A stretch of 6,615 bases of DNA from Eubacteriales bacterium (GTDB lineage: Bacteria; Bacillota; Clostridia; Christensenellales; CAG-138). The notes under the pieces were generated by a model, which saw only the letters and a program-made list of their open reading frames with translations, had not been told where the DNA came from and made no database searches. Of the stretch, positions 1-6,615 are shown piece by piece. Made by a program: the position numbers and the translations under genes. Positions within the stretch are counted from its first letter, which is position 1, and each line of letters starts with the position of its first letter. The DNA is taken from positions 1 to 6,615 of the forward strand of contig JAUYTF010000459.1 of assembly GCA_030695285.1 (NCBI GenBank), written 5' to 3'.

Positions 1-506
1 ATCGCGAATACTATGAGCGTCAGGTGCTCTCCAGCGAGACAGCACGGCGCATCCGTCTGTTGACGGGAGAAGAGAAGATCGCGTACACCACAGCCTCGCC
101 GGACGCCTGGCAAAACCGGGGTATGAGCGCAAGCGGGGACATCGGCGGCATGAGCATTGCGGAAGTATTCGCCCACGGCGGCGTGCCGCTCATCCGCGCC
201 GACAACGCACGCATCGCCGGCTGGCAGCGTGTGCGAGAATACCTCGCCGACGCGGACGACGGTCTGCCGAGGCTTTTGATCTTTCGCACCTGCGAAAACC
301 TGATCCGCACGCTGCCCACGCTGACTTTTGACGCGCATTTTGTCGAAGACGTCGGCGCAAACTGCGAGGATCACGCGCCGGAGGCGCTACGCTACGGGCT
401 GATGTCGAGGCCATCCGCCACAAGCGAGCCAAAGAAGACGAAGGCGCGCGCTTATGACCGGTTTGCATCCAAAGAGCCGCATGCGGACGGATTTACCAGA
501 CTGTAA
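1..506 (+). CDS. Terminase large subunit, C-terminal (nuclease) part; 5' end outside window
   Basis: The frame is open from the left edge (first whole codon at base 3) to the TAA at 504-506, so the GTG at 24 is internal and the true start lies upstream. About 167 residues are visible. They match the end of phage terminase large subunits: an IAEVF...GGVPLIRADN stretch, IAGWQRVREYL, a strand with LLIFRTCENLIRTLP, then EDVGANCEDHAPEALRYGLMSRP near the C terminus (about bases 345-413). In this family the C-terminal RNase H/RuvC-like domain cuts concatemeric DNA, and the EDH...LRY segment carries one of its acidic residues. The N-terminal packaging ATPase, with its Walker motifs, must lie upstream. 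After the RYGLMSRP motif comes a basic, probably disordered tail of about 30 residues. The portal gene follows after 29 bases, the usual order for a packaging module. Family assignment is secure; the exact subtype is not. Confidence 0.93.
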   Translation, partial: REYYERQVLSSETARRIRLLTGEEKIAYTTASPDAWQNRGMSASGDIGGMSIAEVFAHGGVPLIRADNARIAGWQRVREYLADADDGLPRLLIFRTCENLIRTLPTLTFDAHFVEDVGANCEDHAPEALRYGLMSRPSATSEPKKTKARAYDRFASKEPHADGFTRL

Positions 507-535
507 ACGGGTAACACCCCAAGGAGGACACAACT

Positions 536-2188
536 ATGAACACATCTCATATGAAAGGAACAGACCAAGGGCAGGCAAAGCGCGCGCTCTGCGAGAAGGC
601 ATACGGACAGTTTCGCGAGTTTCGCGGGTCGTATGTCTCCGAATGGCAGCGGCTTGAAAACTGCGAGCGGATGTATCGTGGTGATCATTGGCACGACGTG
701 CCGCAGCTGGACCGCAACGAGCCAAGGCCTGTCACGCCGATCATCCAGAGCACGGTAGAGAACATCAAGGCAGAGCTTTTAGATCGCGTACCGGAGGCGG
801 TGATTCTGCCTGAAAGCCCCAAGGACGGTGAGGTGGCAAGGGTCATCGAAGCCATCATCCGCCAGAACCACGACGCGGACGGTTACGTTAAGGAATACCG
901 CATGCTCGTGCACGACCTACTGGTCGGCGGCTACTGCGTACAGGAGGTCGGCTACGACAACGCGCTCAATGCAGGACTCGGCGGTGCGTTTATCCGCCAT
1001 GTGGACGCAAGGAGCATTCTCTTTGACCCGCTGGTGACGGACGCGCAGGAAAGCAGGGCGGTGTTTAAGATCTCGCTCAAGACGCGCGAGTTCATCCAGT
1101 CCCGCTTTCCCGCTGCTGCTCCGTTTCTCACAGCGGACGCGTTTGGCACGCCGGACGCGGTGGAGGACGGCATCATTCACGGAGACCGCGGCAGTGCGAT
1201 GCTCTTCCTCGAATACTGGTGGCGCGAATACGACGCCCAGACAGAGCGCACCAGCGTTCACATGGCTCAGATTGCGGGCAATCAGGTGCTCTCAGATAGC
1301 AGGGACACGAAGCCAGACGGGCTGTTTGAGCACGGGATGTATCCGTTTGTGATCACGCCGATGTTCGTGCGAAAAGGCTCCTGCCTCGGCCTCGGCCTCG
1401 TGGACATGTTTGAAACGCAGCAGCGATACGCGGACAAGCTCGATCAGATCGTGCTTAAAAACGCGCTGATGGCGAGCCACAACAAACTGCTCGTCACCGA
1501 AGCCTCCGGCTTTGATACCGAGGACTTGCGCGACTGGAGCCGCGAGGTCCACCGGGGCGAGAGTCTCAGCGGCGTGACCTGGTTTTCCACGCCACCGCTG
1601 CCCGCCTACATCATCGGCTACATCGATAGCATCCGCGAGAGCATCAAGCAGGAGAGCGGCGCAAACGATTTTTCGCGCGGGGCAGCATCCGGCGGCATCA
1701 CCGCGGCGACAGCAATTGCCGCTATGCAGGAGATGAGCAACAAGCGCGCGCGGATGATGGCGCGGCTGCTGCACGAGAGCTTTCGTGACGCGGTGCGCTT
1801 CGAAATCGAGGTGGAGCGCGAATTCAACTTCTTCTCGCGCCGCGTGAACATTACCGTAGACGGCGAGCAAAAAGAGGCCACATTTGAAAGCGCGATGCTC
1901 GTGCGCCGTGCGCCAGGCAACGCCATGCTGCCGATCGAATTCTACATTTCAGTTAAGGCGCAGCAGGAGACGAAGTATTCCGCGATGAGCCAGAACGAGC
2001 TGGCGCTTCGAATGCTGCAAAGCGGCATAATGACGCCCCCGCAAGCCGTGGAACTCATGGTATTCGAGGGCAAGGAGCAGCTGCTCAAGCAGCTCAAGGA
2101 ACAGAGCGAGAAAGCGGAAGCGCTCGCAAAGCAACAGCAACAACAAACCCTTCCGCAAGGCGCGGGAGCAAAAGGGAGGATTGCATGA
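536..2188 (+). CDS. Portal protein, P22-like
   Basis: This 550-residue protein is the expected dodecameric ring at one capsid vertex, through which DNA enters and leaves and to which terminase and then the tail bind. Family-like features are an N-terminal helical start with WQRLENCERMYRGDHW (37-52), TPIIQSTVENIKAELLDR (67-84), a helical core with VHDLLVGGYCVQEVGYD (125-141), HVDARSILFDP (155-165), a long helix with QQRYADKLDQIVLKNAL (295-311), a stem-like helix YIDSIRESIKQESGAN (362-377), and the Gly/Ala-rich GGITAATAIAAMQEMSNKRA (386-405), a hallmark of P22-type portals. The C terminus (about 510-537) is helical, Lys/Glu-rich and ends in five glutamines. The start at 536 is fixed by AAGGAGG at 521-527, eight bases upstream; the next in-frame ATG at 551 is too far away. 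The stop overlaps the next gene's start (ATGA). Length and position after terminase fit the role. Confidence 0.94.
   Translation: MNTSHMKGTDQGQAKRALCEKAYGQFREFRGSYVSEWQRLENCERMYRGDHWHDVPQLDRNEPRPVTPIIQSTVENIKAELLDRVPEAVILPESPKDGEVARVIEAIIRQNHDADGYVKEYRMLVHDLLVGGYCVQEVGYDNALNAGLGGAFIRHVDARSILFDPLVTDAQESRAVFKISLKTREFIQSRFPAAAPFLTADAFGTPDAVEDGIIHGDRGSAMLFLEYWWREYDAQTERTSVHMAQIAGNQVLSDSRDTKPDGLFEHGMYPFVITPMFVRKGSCLGLGLVDMFETQQRYADKLDQIVLKNALMASHNKLLVTEASGFDTEDLRDWSREVHRGESLSGVTWFSTPPLPAYIIGYIDSIRESIKQESGANDFSRGAASGGITAATAIAAMQEMSNKRARMMARLLHESFRDAVRFEIEVEREFNFFSRRVNITVDGEQKEATFESAMLVRRAPGNAMLPIEFYISVKAQQETKYSAMSQNELALRMLQSGIMTPPQAVELMVFEGKEQLLKQLKEQSEKAEALAKQQQQQTLPQGAGAKGRIA
2174..2180 (+). promoter_or_regulatory. 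Shine-Dalgarno of the scaffold-like gene, inside the portal gene
   Basis: GGGAGGA lies within the last codons of the portal gene, four bases before the ATG at 2185. It supports that start over the in-frame ATGs at 2194 and 2206. Because the ATG overlaps the portal stop (ATGA), ribosomes finishing the portal could restart here. Confidence 0.8.
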
Positions 2189-2628
2189 AACCCATGAATA
2201 ACACGATGGCACAGCGGCTGAATGCCGCAAACGCAAACAACTCAGCAAAGGCGGCGGAAAACGATCCGGAGTTTGAGGCGCTGGTAAACGAGATCTCCGC
2301 GCTGGTCTCCGAAGGAAAACTGCCGGAGGGGTTTGACCTTGCGGCGGCGGCAAAGGATTCCGCGTTCGTCGATCTGATGCAGGAATACGGCGCTGAGGCA
2401 GGGATTCGCATCTACGCGGCGGAACAGCGCGCACTGGAGGCGGAAAACAACGCTATGGAGCGCGTGAGCGCCCGCATGCGCGAACGCGGCGCGCTCCCCA
2501 AGAGCACACGCGGCGGCAGCGCAGCGCCCGCCTCGACCAACTACAGCGGCTTGAGCAGCGAAGCCTTTCGCGCACTCATGCAACAGATGAAGAAGACCGC
2601 CCGCGACGGCGGCAAGACCAGACTTTAA
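2185..2628 (+). CDS. Probable capsid scaffolding protein
   Basis: This 147-residue protein has no motif that names it. The scaffold call rests on its place between portal and major capsid genes and on its build. An Asn/Ala-rich N terminus (1-25) is followed by an acidic helical stretch (27-75, ENDPEFEALVNEISALVSEG and onward), a charged helix rich in Ala, Glu and Arg (about 74-102), a Gly/Ser/Thr/Ala linker (105-122), and a short basic C-terminal helix, ALMQQMKKTARDGGKTRL (130-147). In scaffolds such as that of P22, a basic C-terminal helix binds the inside of the coat shell and the helical body oligomerises; the same arrangement here is inference. It starts inside the portal gene through an ATGA overlap. 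At 147 residues it is much shorter than the P22 scaffold (about 300), nearer the small scaffolds of many Gram-positive phages. It could instead be another minor head protein. Confidence 0.6.
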   Translation: MKPMNNTMAQRLNAANANNSAKAAENDPEFEALVNEISALVSEGKLPEGFDLAAAAKDSAFVDLMQEYGAEAGIRIYAAEQRALEAENNAMERVSARMRERGALPKSTRGGSAAPASTNYSGLSSEAFRALMQQMKKTARDGGKTRL

Positions 2629-2646
2629 GACGCAGGAGGAAAACGC

Positions 2647-3858
<1,212 letters not shown>

Positions 3859-3872
3859 ACGCAGGGGCAAAA

Positions 3873-3898
3873 CGGGGAGGGCGAAGACGCTCTCCCCG
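3873..3898 (+). other. Strong RNA hairpin after the capsid gene (attenuator or mRNA-stabilising element)
   Basis: An 11-pair stem (CGGGGAGGGCG with CGCTCTCCCCG, one G-U pair) closes an AAGA tetraloop, starting 14 bases after the capsid stop. No T-tract follows on the + strand; the next bases are AACTTAGAAGCAAAC, so it is not a standard intrinsic terminator for this transcript. On the opposite strand the stem would be followed by only four Ts. The placement just after the capsid gene fits a partial terminator, processing point or 3'-end protector that keeps capsid message above that of the downstream connector genes. That role is inference; the pairing is seen directly. Confidence 0.7.
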
Positions 3899-3951
3899 AA
3901 CTTAGAAGCAAACAAAACAAATAAACTAAAAAAATCAGGAGGAATCAAACC
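3899..3951 (+). promoter_or_regulatory. A-rich leader with Shine-Dalgarno before the small gene
   Basis: The 53 bases between the hairpin and the ATG at 3952 are strongly A-rich on the + strand, in sharp contrast to the GC-rich genes around them, and should be unstructured in RNA. AGGAGGA at 3937-3943 sits eight bases before the ATG and supports that start over the in-frame ATG at 3961. I see no convincing -35/-10 pair, so I read this as a translation leader rather than a promoter. Confidence 0.6.
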
Positions 3952-4230
3952 ATGCAGTATATGACAGAAGCGCAGATCGATAGCATCGCAACCGAAACCG
4001 GCAAAGCACTCGCCAAAGAGAACAAGGTGACCATCACGATTCAGCCGGAAAGCGGTGAGCTTCACTGGGAAGGCGGCATCAACGGGCACTTTTTCCGTAT
4101 CCGCACCAATGAGCCTGTGGATGTTCCCCAAAGCCTCGCCACGCTGATTGCGCAGAGCGCGCAGGTGCGCTATGAAAGCGAAGCACGCGTACGCGCCTAC
4201 CGCAAGAGCGGCGGCAAAAAGGTTTCGTAA
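3952..4230 (+). CDS. Small phage protein between capsid and adaptor genes, function unknown
   Basis: This 92-residue protein is supported by its own strong ribosome site, an ATG start and its place in the collinear structural block. It has an N-terminal helix with EAQIDSIATETGKALAKEN (6-24), a strand VTITIQ (26-31), an acidic turn, then GGINGHFFRIRTNEPVDVPQ (41-60) and a helix SLATLIAQSAQVRYES (61-76), ending in a basic tail RAYRKSGGKKVS. The pattern 'NG..F.I..NE.V.VP..LA.LI..S' resembles, from memory, small proteins found near the head genes of Gram-positive phages, in which a short beta hairpin is followed by a VP-led helix; I know no proven function for them. A minor head or decoration role is possible but unproven. 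It is the first gene after the post-capsid hairpin and ends 14 bases before the adaptor start. Confidence 0.82.
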   Translation: MQYMTEAQIDSIATETGKALAKENKVTITIQPESGELHWEGGINGHFFRIRTNEPVDVPQSLATLIAQSAQVRYESEARVRAYRKSGGKKVS

Positions 4231-4236
4231 GGGAGG
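4231..4236 (+). promoter_or_regulatory. Shine-Dalgarno that decides the adaptor start
   Basis: GGGAGG directly follows the TAA of the previous gene. Two ATGs lie close together in different frames, at 4241 (four bases away) and 4245 (eight bases away). The 4245 frame gives a family-like protein; the 4241 frame runs through it with no recognisable sequence, so 4245 is chosen. Confidence 0.7.
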
Positions 4237-4244
4237 GCGCATGC

Positions 4245-4787
4245 ATGACGCTCAAAGAACTACTCACGGGCGCACTCCTGCAGCTCGACCGCGGAACCGA
4301 CGCGCAAACCCTGGAAAGCTGGCGCGACAAGCTCACGCGATACCTCAACGACGCGATGATCGACCTCACCAGCGAACTGCAGCCAAGGCGGAGCGACACG
4401 CTGACCCTCACGGGCGGTGTGCTCGACCTTTCAGCGCTTCCACGGAGCGTGGTGAAGGTGATTGCACTCTCTCGCGCGGGCACGCGGCTGCCGTTCTATT
4501 ACGGGGCAGGCACAGAGCTCTTGCGCGTGCCCGCCGTTTCGGACGGTGAGGTGCACGTGACTTATCGTTATATGCCAACGCCGCTGAAAGTGGACACAGA
4601 CGTTCCGGACCTGCCGGAATGGAGCCACGGCGCGATGATCGGCTATGCGGTCGGCCGAGAACGCGCAAGCGGCGACGCGGGCAGCATTGCTTCCGCGCGC
4701 GCTTGCTTTGAACTCTACAACGCAGCAAAGCGCATGATGCGTGCGCACCGCGGGGAGATGGACGCGTATGCGATTGAACACCGCTAG
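4245..4787 (+). CDS. Probable head-tail adaptor (P22 gp4-like position and build)
   Basis: This 180-residue protein most likely binds beneath the portal ring and links head to tail after packaging. The N-terminal half has a helical part, LKELLTGALLQLDRG (3-17) and LESWRDKLTRYLNDAMIDLTSEL (23-45), followed by a beta-rich middle: TLTLTGGVLDLSALPRSVVKVIALS (52-76), LPFYYG and EVHVTYRYMPTPL (102-114). The C-terminal half has VPDLPEWSHGAMIGYAVGRERA (120-141) and a helix ARACFELYNAAKRMMRAHRG (151-170). A helix, a beta middle with 'V.YRY.P.PL', then 'LPE..H.A....A..R' and a 'F..Y..A' helix is the general arrangement of phage adaptor proteins. Position after the capsid gene and just before a propeller protein matches P22 gene 4, but no catalytic or diagnostic residue is visible. 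A different connector role, such as stopper, remains possible. Confidence 0.75.
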   Translation: MTLKELLTGALLQLDRGTDAQTLESWRDKLTRYLNDAMIDLTSELQPRRSDTLTLTGGVLDLSALPRSVVKVIALSRAGTRLPFYYGAGTELLRVPAVSDGEVHVTYRYMPTPLKVDTDVPDLPEWSHGAMIGYAVGRERASGDAGSIASARACFELYNAAKRMMRAHRGEMDAYAIEHR

Positions 4788-4802
4788 AAAGGGGGAAGAC
4801 AC

Positions 4803-6236
4803 ATGGCGCTGCGGCAATACCGCATTCCGGTATTTTACGGAATGGCGCAAAACGTGACGGAGAATCGCCTGAACGACGGCGAAAGCCCAAACGCCTGCAA
4901 CATGGATACGCAAGGCGGCAGGCTCAGCGTGGCAAAGGGCTATGTGCGCGAGAGCCAAACCGCCCTTCCCGCGCCGGAAACAGCGCGCCGACTCTATGGC
5001 TGGCGGCGCGCGGGGGAGCGAAGACTCCTCGTGGCGACAGCAAGCGAGCTCTTCGTGCTGGACGAGACGGCGGGCGAATGGAAGCGCATCTACAGCTTTG
5101 TCGCAACGGCATCCTCGGCACAATACGACTTTCTGCCCGTGAAGATCGCGAGCACAGAATACCTGCTGATCGCGAACGGATCGGCACGGATGGCGAAATG
5201 GGACGGCGTGAGCGAAGCGGCAGAGGCGTTTGGCAGCACGGAGGGGCTCTCCGACATCGCGGTGAACTTTGTAGAGCTCTATTACGCGCGGCTCTTTGCC
5301 GCGGGTGACAGCGCAAACCCAAGCCGACTGTATTACAGCCAGGCGCCGGGGGACACGCGCACCATTGAAAACTGGACGGTTGCTACAGAGAGCGAAAACG
5401 TTGGCGGCGGATTTGTCGAGGTCGGGACGGATTCCGATCCCATCACGGGATTGTTTGCTCTGAGTAACCAGCTCCTGATCTTCAAGCGCGACTCGCTCTA
5501 TCGCCTGCTGGGCGACCGGCCGGGAAACATTCGCATCCAGCCCGTCAATGGCACCATGCAGCAGCCCGTGCATACGGCTTGTGTACGCGTAGGGGACGTG
5601 CTCTATTTTCTCACGTCGGGCGGCATGTATTATTTTGACGGGCAGACGGTGCAGCGCAAGGCGGATGCGGACAAGGTGCAATTGCTGCTACAGCACGCAA
5701 ATCTCGCAGACTGCACAGCCGCCGCACGGGGAGACCGGCTCTACTTCGCGTTTCGCGAAGGGGAGGGCGAAGGCGCAAACGACGCCATGCTGATCTATGA
5801 CCTGGCGCGCGGCACCTATATGCTGCGGCGAGGATTTTCCGCGCAGGGGCTCTATGCCGCGGGCGGAACACTGTATCTGCTGGACGGAAACGGGTATGTC
5901 TGCCGCTTTGAAGAGGGCGAAACCTACGATGGCGCGCGCATCGATGCCTACTGGAAAACGCCGATGACTGACCTCGACAGCAAGGCCGTCAACAAACGGT
6001 TAGAGGAACTGTATCTGCGCGGCAGCGGCGGAATCCTTTTGGTGGAGGCTGTGACCGAAAGTGGCACCGTCTACAACGAGCGGCTCATGCCGGGCGAAAG
6101 CGAACGGATTCTGGAGCTCGGCCTCAACGGAGACGGGCGGGCGTTTCAGCTGGTATTTCGCAATGTCAACGGCTCGCATTTTATGATTGACGGCGGGGTA
6201 GAGCTGATACTCGACATGCAGCGGCGCGTGCTGTGA
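4803..6236 (+). CDS. Beta-propeller-like tail/head-completion protein (P22 gp10-like hub candidate)
   Basis: This 477-residue protein is dominated by repeating short beta strands with aromatic and Gly/Asp turns. Successive blade-like units appear around 74-96 (RRLLVATASELFVLDE), 118-135, 155-180 (ARLFAAGDSANPSRLYYSQ), 214-237 (ITGLFALSNQLLIFKRDSLY), 264-286 (GDVLYFLTSGGMYYFDGQTV), 310-341 (GDRLYFAF, AMLIYDLARGTYM) and 349-372 (GLYAAGGTLYLLDGNGYVCR), about seven in all. Residues 381-477 form a separate beta-rich C-terminal part with KRLEELYLRG and GGVELILDM. The N terminus (NVTENRLNDGESPNACNMD, then GGRLSVAKGY) is typical of phage propeller proteins. P22 gp10, of about the same length and in the same gene slot, plugs the portal and attaches the tail; T7 gp12 is a related nozzle. 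No signal peptide or membrane segment is seen. The Shine-Dalgarno is imperfect (AGGGGGAA, 4790-4797). The propeller reading is good, the exact role less so. Confidence 0.75.
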   Translation: MALRQYRIPVFYGMAQNVTENRLNDGESPNACNMDTQGGRLSVAKGYVRESQTALPAPETARRLYGWRRAGERRLLVATASELFVLDETAGEWKRIYSFVATASSAQYDFLPVKIASTEYLLIANGSARMAKWDGVSEAAEAFGSTEGLSDIAVNFVELYYARLFAAGDSANPSRLYYSQAPGDTRTIENWTVATESENVGGGFVEVGTDSDPITGLFALSNQLLIFKRDSLYRLLGDRPGNIRIQPVNGTMQQPVHTACVRVGDVLYFLTSGGMYYFDGQTVQRKADADKVQLLLQHANLADCTAAARGDRLYFAFREGEGEGANDAMLIYDLARGTYMLRRGFSAQGLYAAGGTLYLLDGNGYVCRFEEGETYDGARIDAYWKTPMTDLDSKAVNKRLEELYLRGSGGILLVEAVTESGTVYNERLMPGESERILELGLNGDGRAFQLVFRNVNGSHFMIDGGVELILDMQRRVL

Positions 6237-6254
6237 AGAAAGGAACGGCGTTCG

Positions 6255-6443
6255 ATGGCATATGAAAGAACGGGTATACAGGCGCTGTTTCCGGTGTACT
6301 TCTCCCGCAAGACGGGGGAAAGCGTATCGAAAGAAGACTTTGACATCGCCGTAGCACAAAACGAAAGCAACCTCAACCAGAATCTCGAAACGCTCTATCA
6401 CAAGTTGCTGGAGTTGGAGGATTTCCTCTCCACGGCGGAGTGA
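6255..6443 (+). CDS. Small protein with a helical C-terminal half, function unknown
   Basis: A 62-residue protein with an AAAGGAA ribosome site (6239-6245) nine bases before its ATG and 18 bases after the propeller gene. The first 20 residues (ERTGIQALFPVYFSRKTGES) contain no clear motif. The rest, SKEDFDIAVAQNESNLNQNL and ETLYHKLLELEDFLST, looks like one long amphipathic helix with hydrophobic residues spaced as in a short coiled coil. In P22 the gene in this slot is the trimeric coiled-coil tail needle (gp26), but that is more than 230 residues, so equivalence is only a suggestion. It could be a small tail-assembly or linker protein. Codon use and placement fit a real gene; no homologue is recognised. 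Confidence 0.7.
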   Translation: MAYERTGIQALFPVYFSRKTGESVSKEDFDIAVAQNESNLNQNLETLYHKLLELEDFLSTAE

Positions 6444-6448
6444 GGCGA

Positions 6449-6502
6449 AGCGAGTAAACGAGGAAGCAAATTTAGCGAGCAAAGCAGATAAGAGCAAATT
6501 TA
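6449..6502 (+). repeat. Imperfect tandem repeat in the gap before the last gene
   Basis: Two adjacent units of about 25 and 28 bases occupy 6450-6474 and 6475-6502. Each begins GCGAG(T/C)AAA and ends AGCAAATTTA; the ten-base end is identical (6465-6474 and 6493-6502). A GGCGAG fragment at 6512-6517 may be a third, decayed copy, and GGCGAAG at 6444-6450 leads in. The stretch lies between the stop at 6441-6443 and the ATG at 6534 and is purine- and A-rich, unlike the genes. No promoter or terminator is evident in it. Confidence 0.65.
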
Positions 6503-6533
6503 AAAACATTTGGCGAGAAGAAAGGAGAACGAA

Positions 6534-6615
6534 ATGAGTGTGAGAATCGGTTTGGGCACGAAAAACCCGACCCTGATCGGCTTGCAAGATTTAGATGTCG
6601 GGCGAATCAAGCCGG
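6534..6615 (+). CDS. Start of a further phage gene, cut by the window edge
   Basis: An ATG at 6534 stands six bases after GGAG (in AAAGGAG, 6521-6527), and the frame stays open to the right edge. Twenty-seven codons are visible, beginning MSVRIGLGTKNPTLIGLQDL. That is too little to name the product. Given the run of structural genes and the propeller protein upstream, a tail, fibre or injection protein is the likeliest kind, purely from context. The ribosome site and collinear direction support a real gene start. Confidence 0.72.
   Translation, partial: MSVRIGLGTKNPTLIGLQDLDVGRIKP

Noticed and set aside
1292..1870. 192-residue minus-strand frame within the portal gene
   Set aside because: Composition follows from antisense reading of the portal and no domain is seen.
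2128..2150. CAA/CAG run at the end of the portal gene as a slippage or phase-variation site
   Set aside because: It is short and interrupted and encodes only five glutamines near a flexible C terminus; such tails are ordinary.
3873..3910. Intrinsic terminator for the capsid transcript
   Set aside because: The stem is strong but no T-run follows; the next bases are A-rich, so I record it only as a hairpin.
4148..4549. Plus-strand frame with an ATG at 4241, four bases from the adaptor start
   Set aside because: It is a shifted reading of the small and adaptor genes, Arg/Ala-rich without motifs; the frame at 4245 gives the family-like protein.
4431..5681. 416-residue open frame on the minus strand
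   Set aside because: It lies wholly antisense to the adaptor end and the propeller gene, has no recognisable motifs, and is rich in Arg, His, Ala and Cys as expected from reading a GC-rich gene backwards.
6000..6587. 195-residue minus-strand frame covering the repeat gap
   Set aside because: It overlaps three plus-strand genes with good ribosome sites and has no coherent domain.

Overview
The window is a densely packed, all-forward block of virion-assembly genes from a tailed phage or prophage. In order it holds: the C-terminal end of the terminase large subunit, a portal protein, a probable scaffold, an N4-gp56-type major capsid protein, a small protein of unknown function, a probable head-tail adaptor, a long beta-propeller-like connector/tail protein, a short unknown protein, and the first 27 codons of another gene cut by the window edge. 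No integrase, repressor, lysis gene, tRNA or clearly bacterial gene is visible, so free phage and prophage cannot be told apart here.

Host: nearly every gene starts with ATG behind a strong purine-rich Shine-Dalgarno (AAGGAGG, GGGAGGA, AGGAGGA, GGGAGG), which is typical of Bacillota. The coding regions are GC-rich, while the few gaps are A-rich. This suggests a GC-rich member of the Clostridia or a related anaerobe. That is an inference from composition and translation signals only; there is no host marker.

Layout: positions 1-506 terminase end (DNA packaging motor and nuclease); 536-2188 portal; 2185-2628 scaffold-like protein, coupled to the portal by an ATGA overlap; 2647-3858 capsid protein with an extra all-beta insert; 3859-3951 a gap with a strong hairpin followed by an A-rich leader; 3952-4230 small protein; 4245-4787 adaptor; 4803-6236 propeller protein; 6255-6443 small protein; 6444-6533 a purine/A-rich gap with an imperfect tandem repeat; 6534-6615 start of the next gene. 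No gap exceeds 100 bases.

How they fit together: the scaffold and capsid protein build the procapsid on the portal, the terminase packs DNA through the portal, and the adaptor and propeller proteins close the portal after packaging and carry the tail. The order terminase, portal, scaffold, coat, adaptor, propeller follows the head module of P22-type podoviruses, although the coat protein belongs to the N4-gp56 family. A short-tailed (podovirus-like) virion is therefore the best guess, but the tail genes that would settle it lie outside the window. I see no clearly new biological system. The most unusual points are the capsid insert, the post-capsid hairpin with its A-rich leader, the repeat array before the last gene, and the unassigned small proteins.
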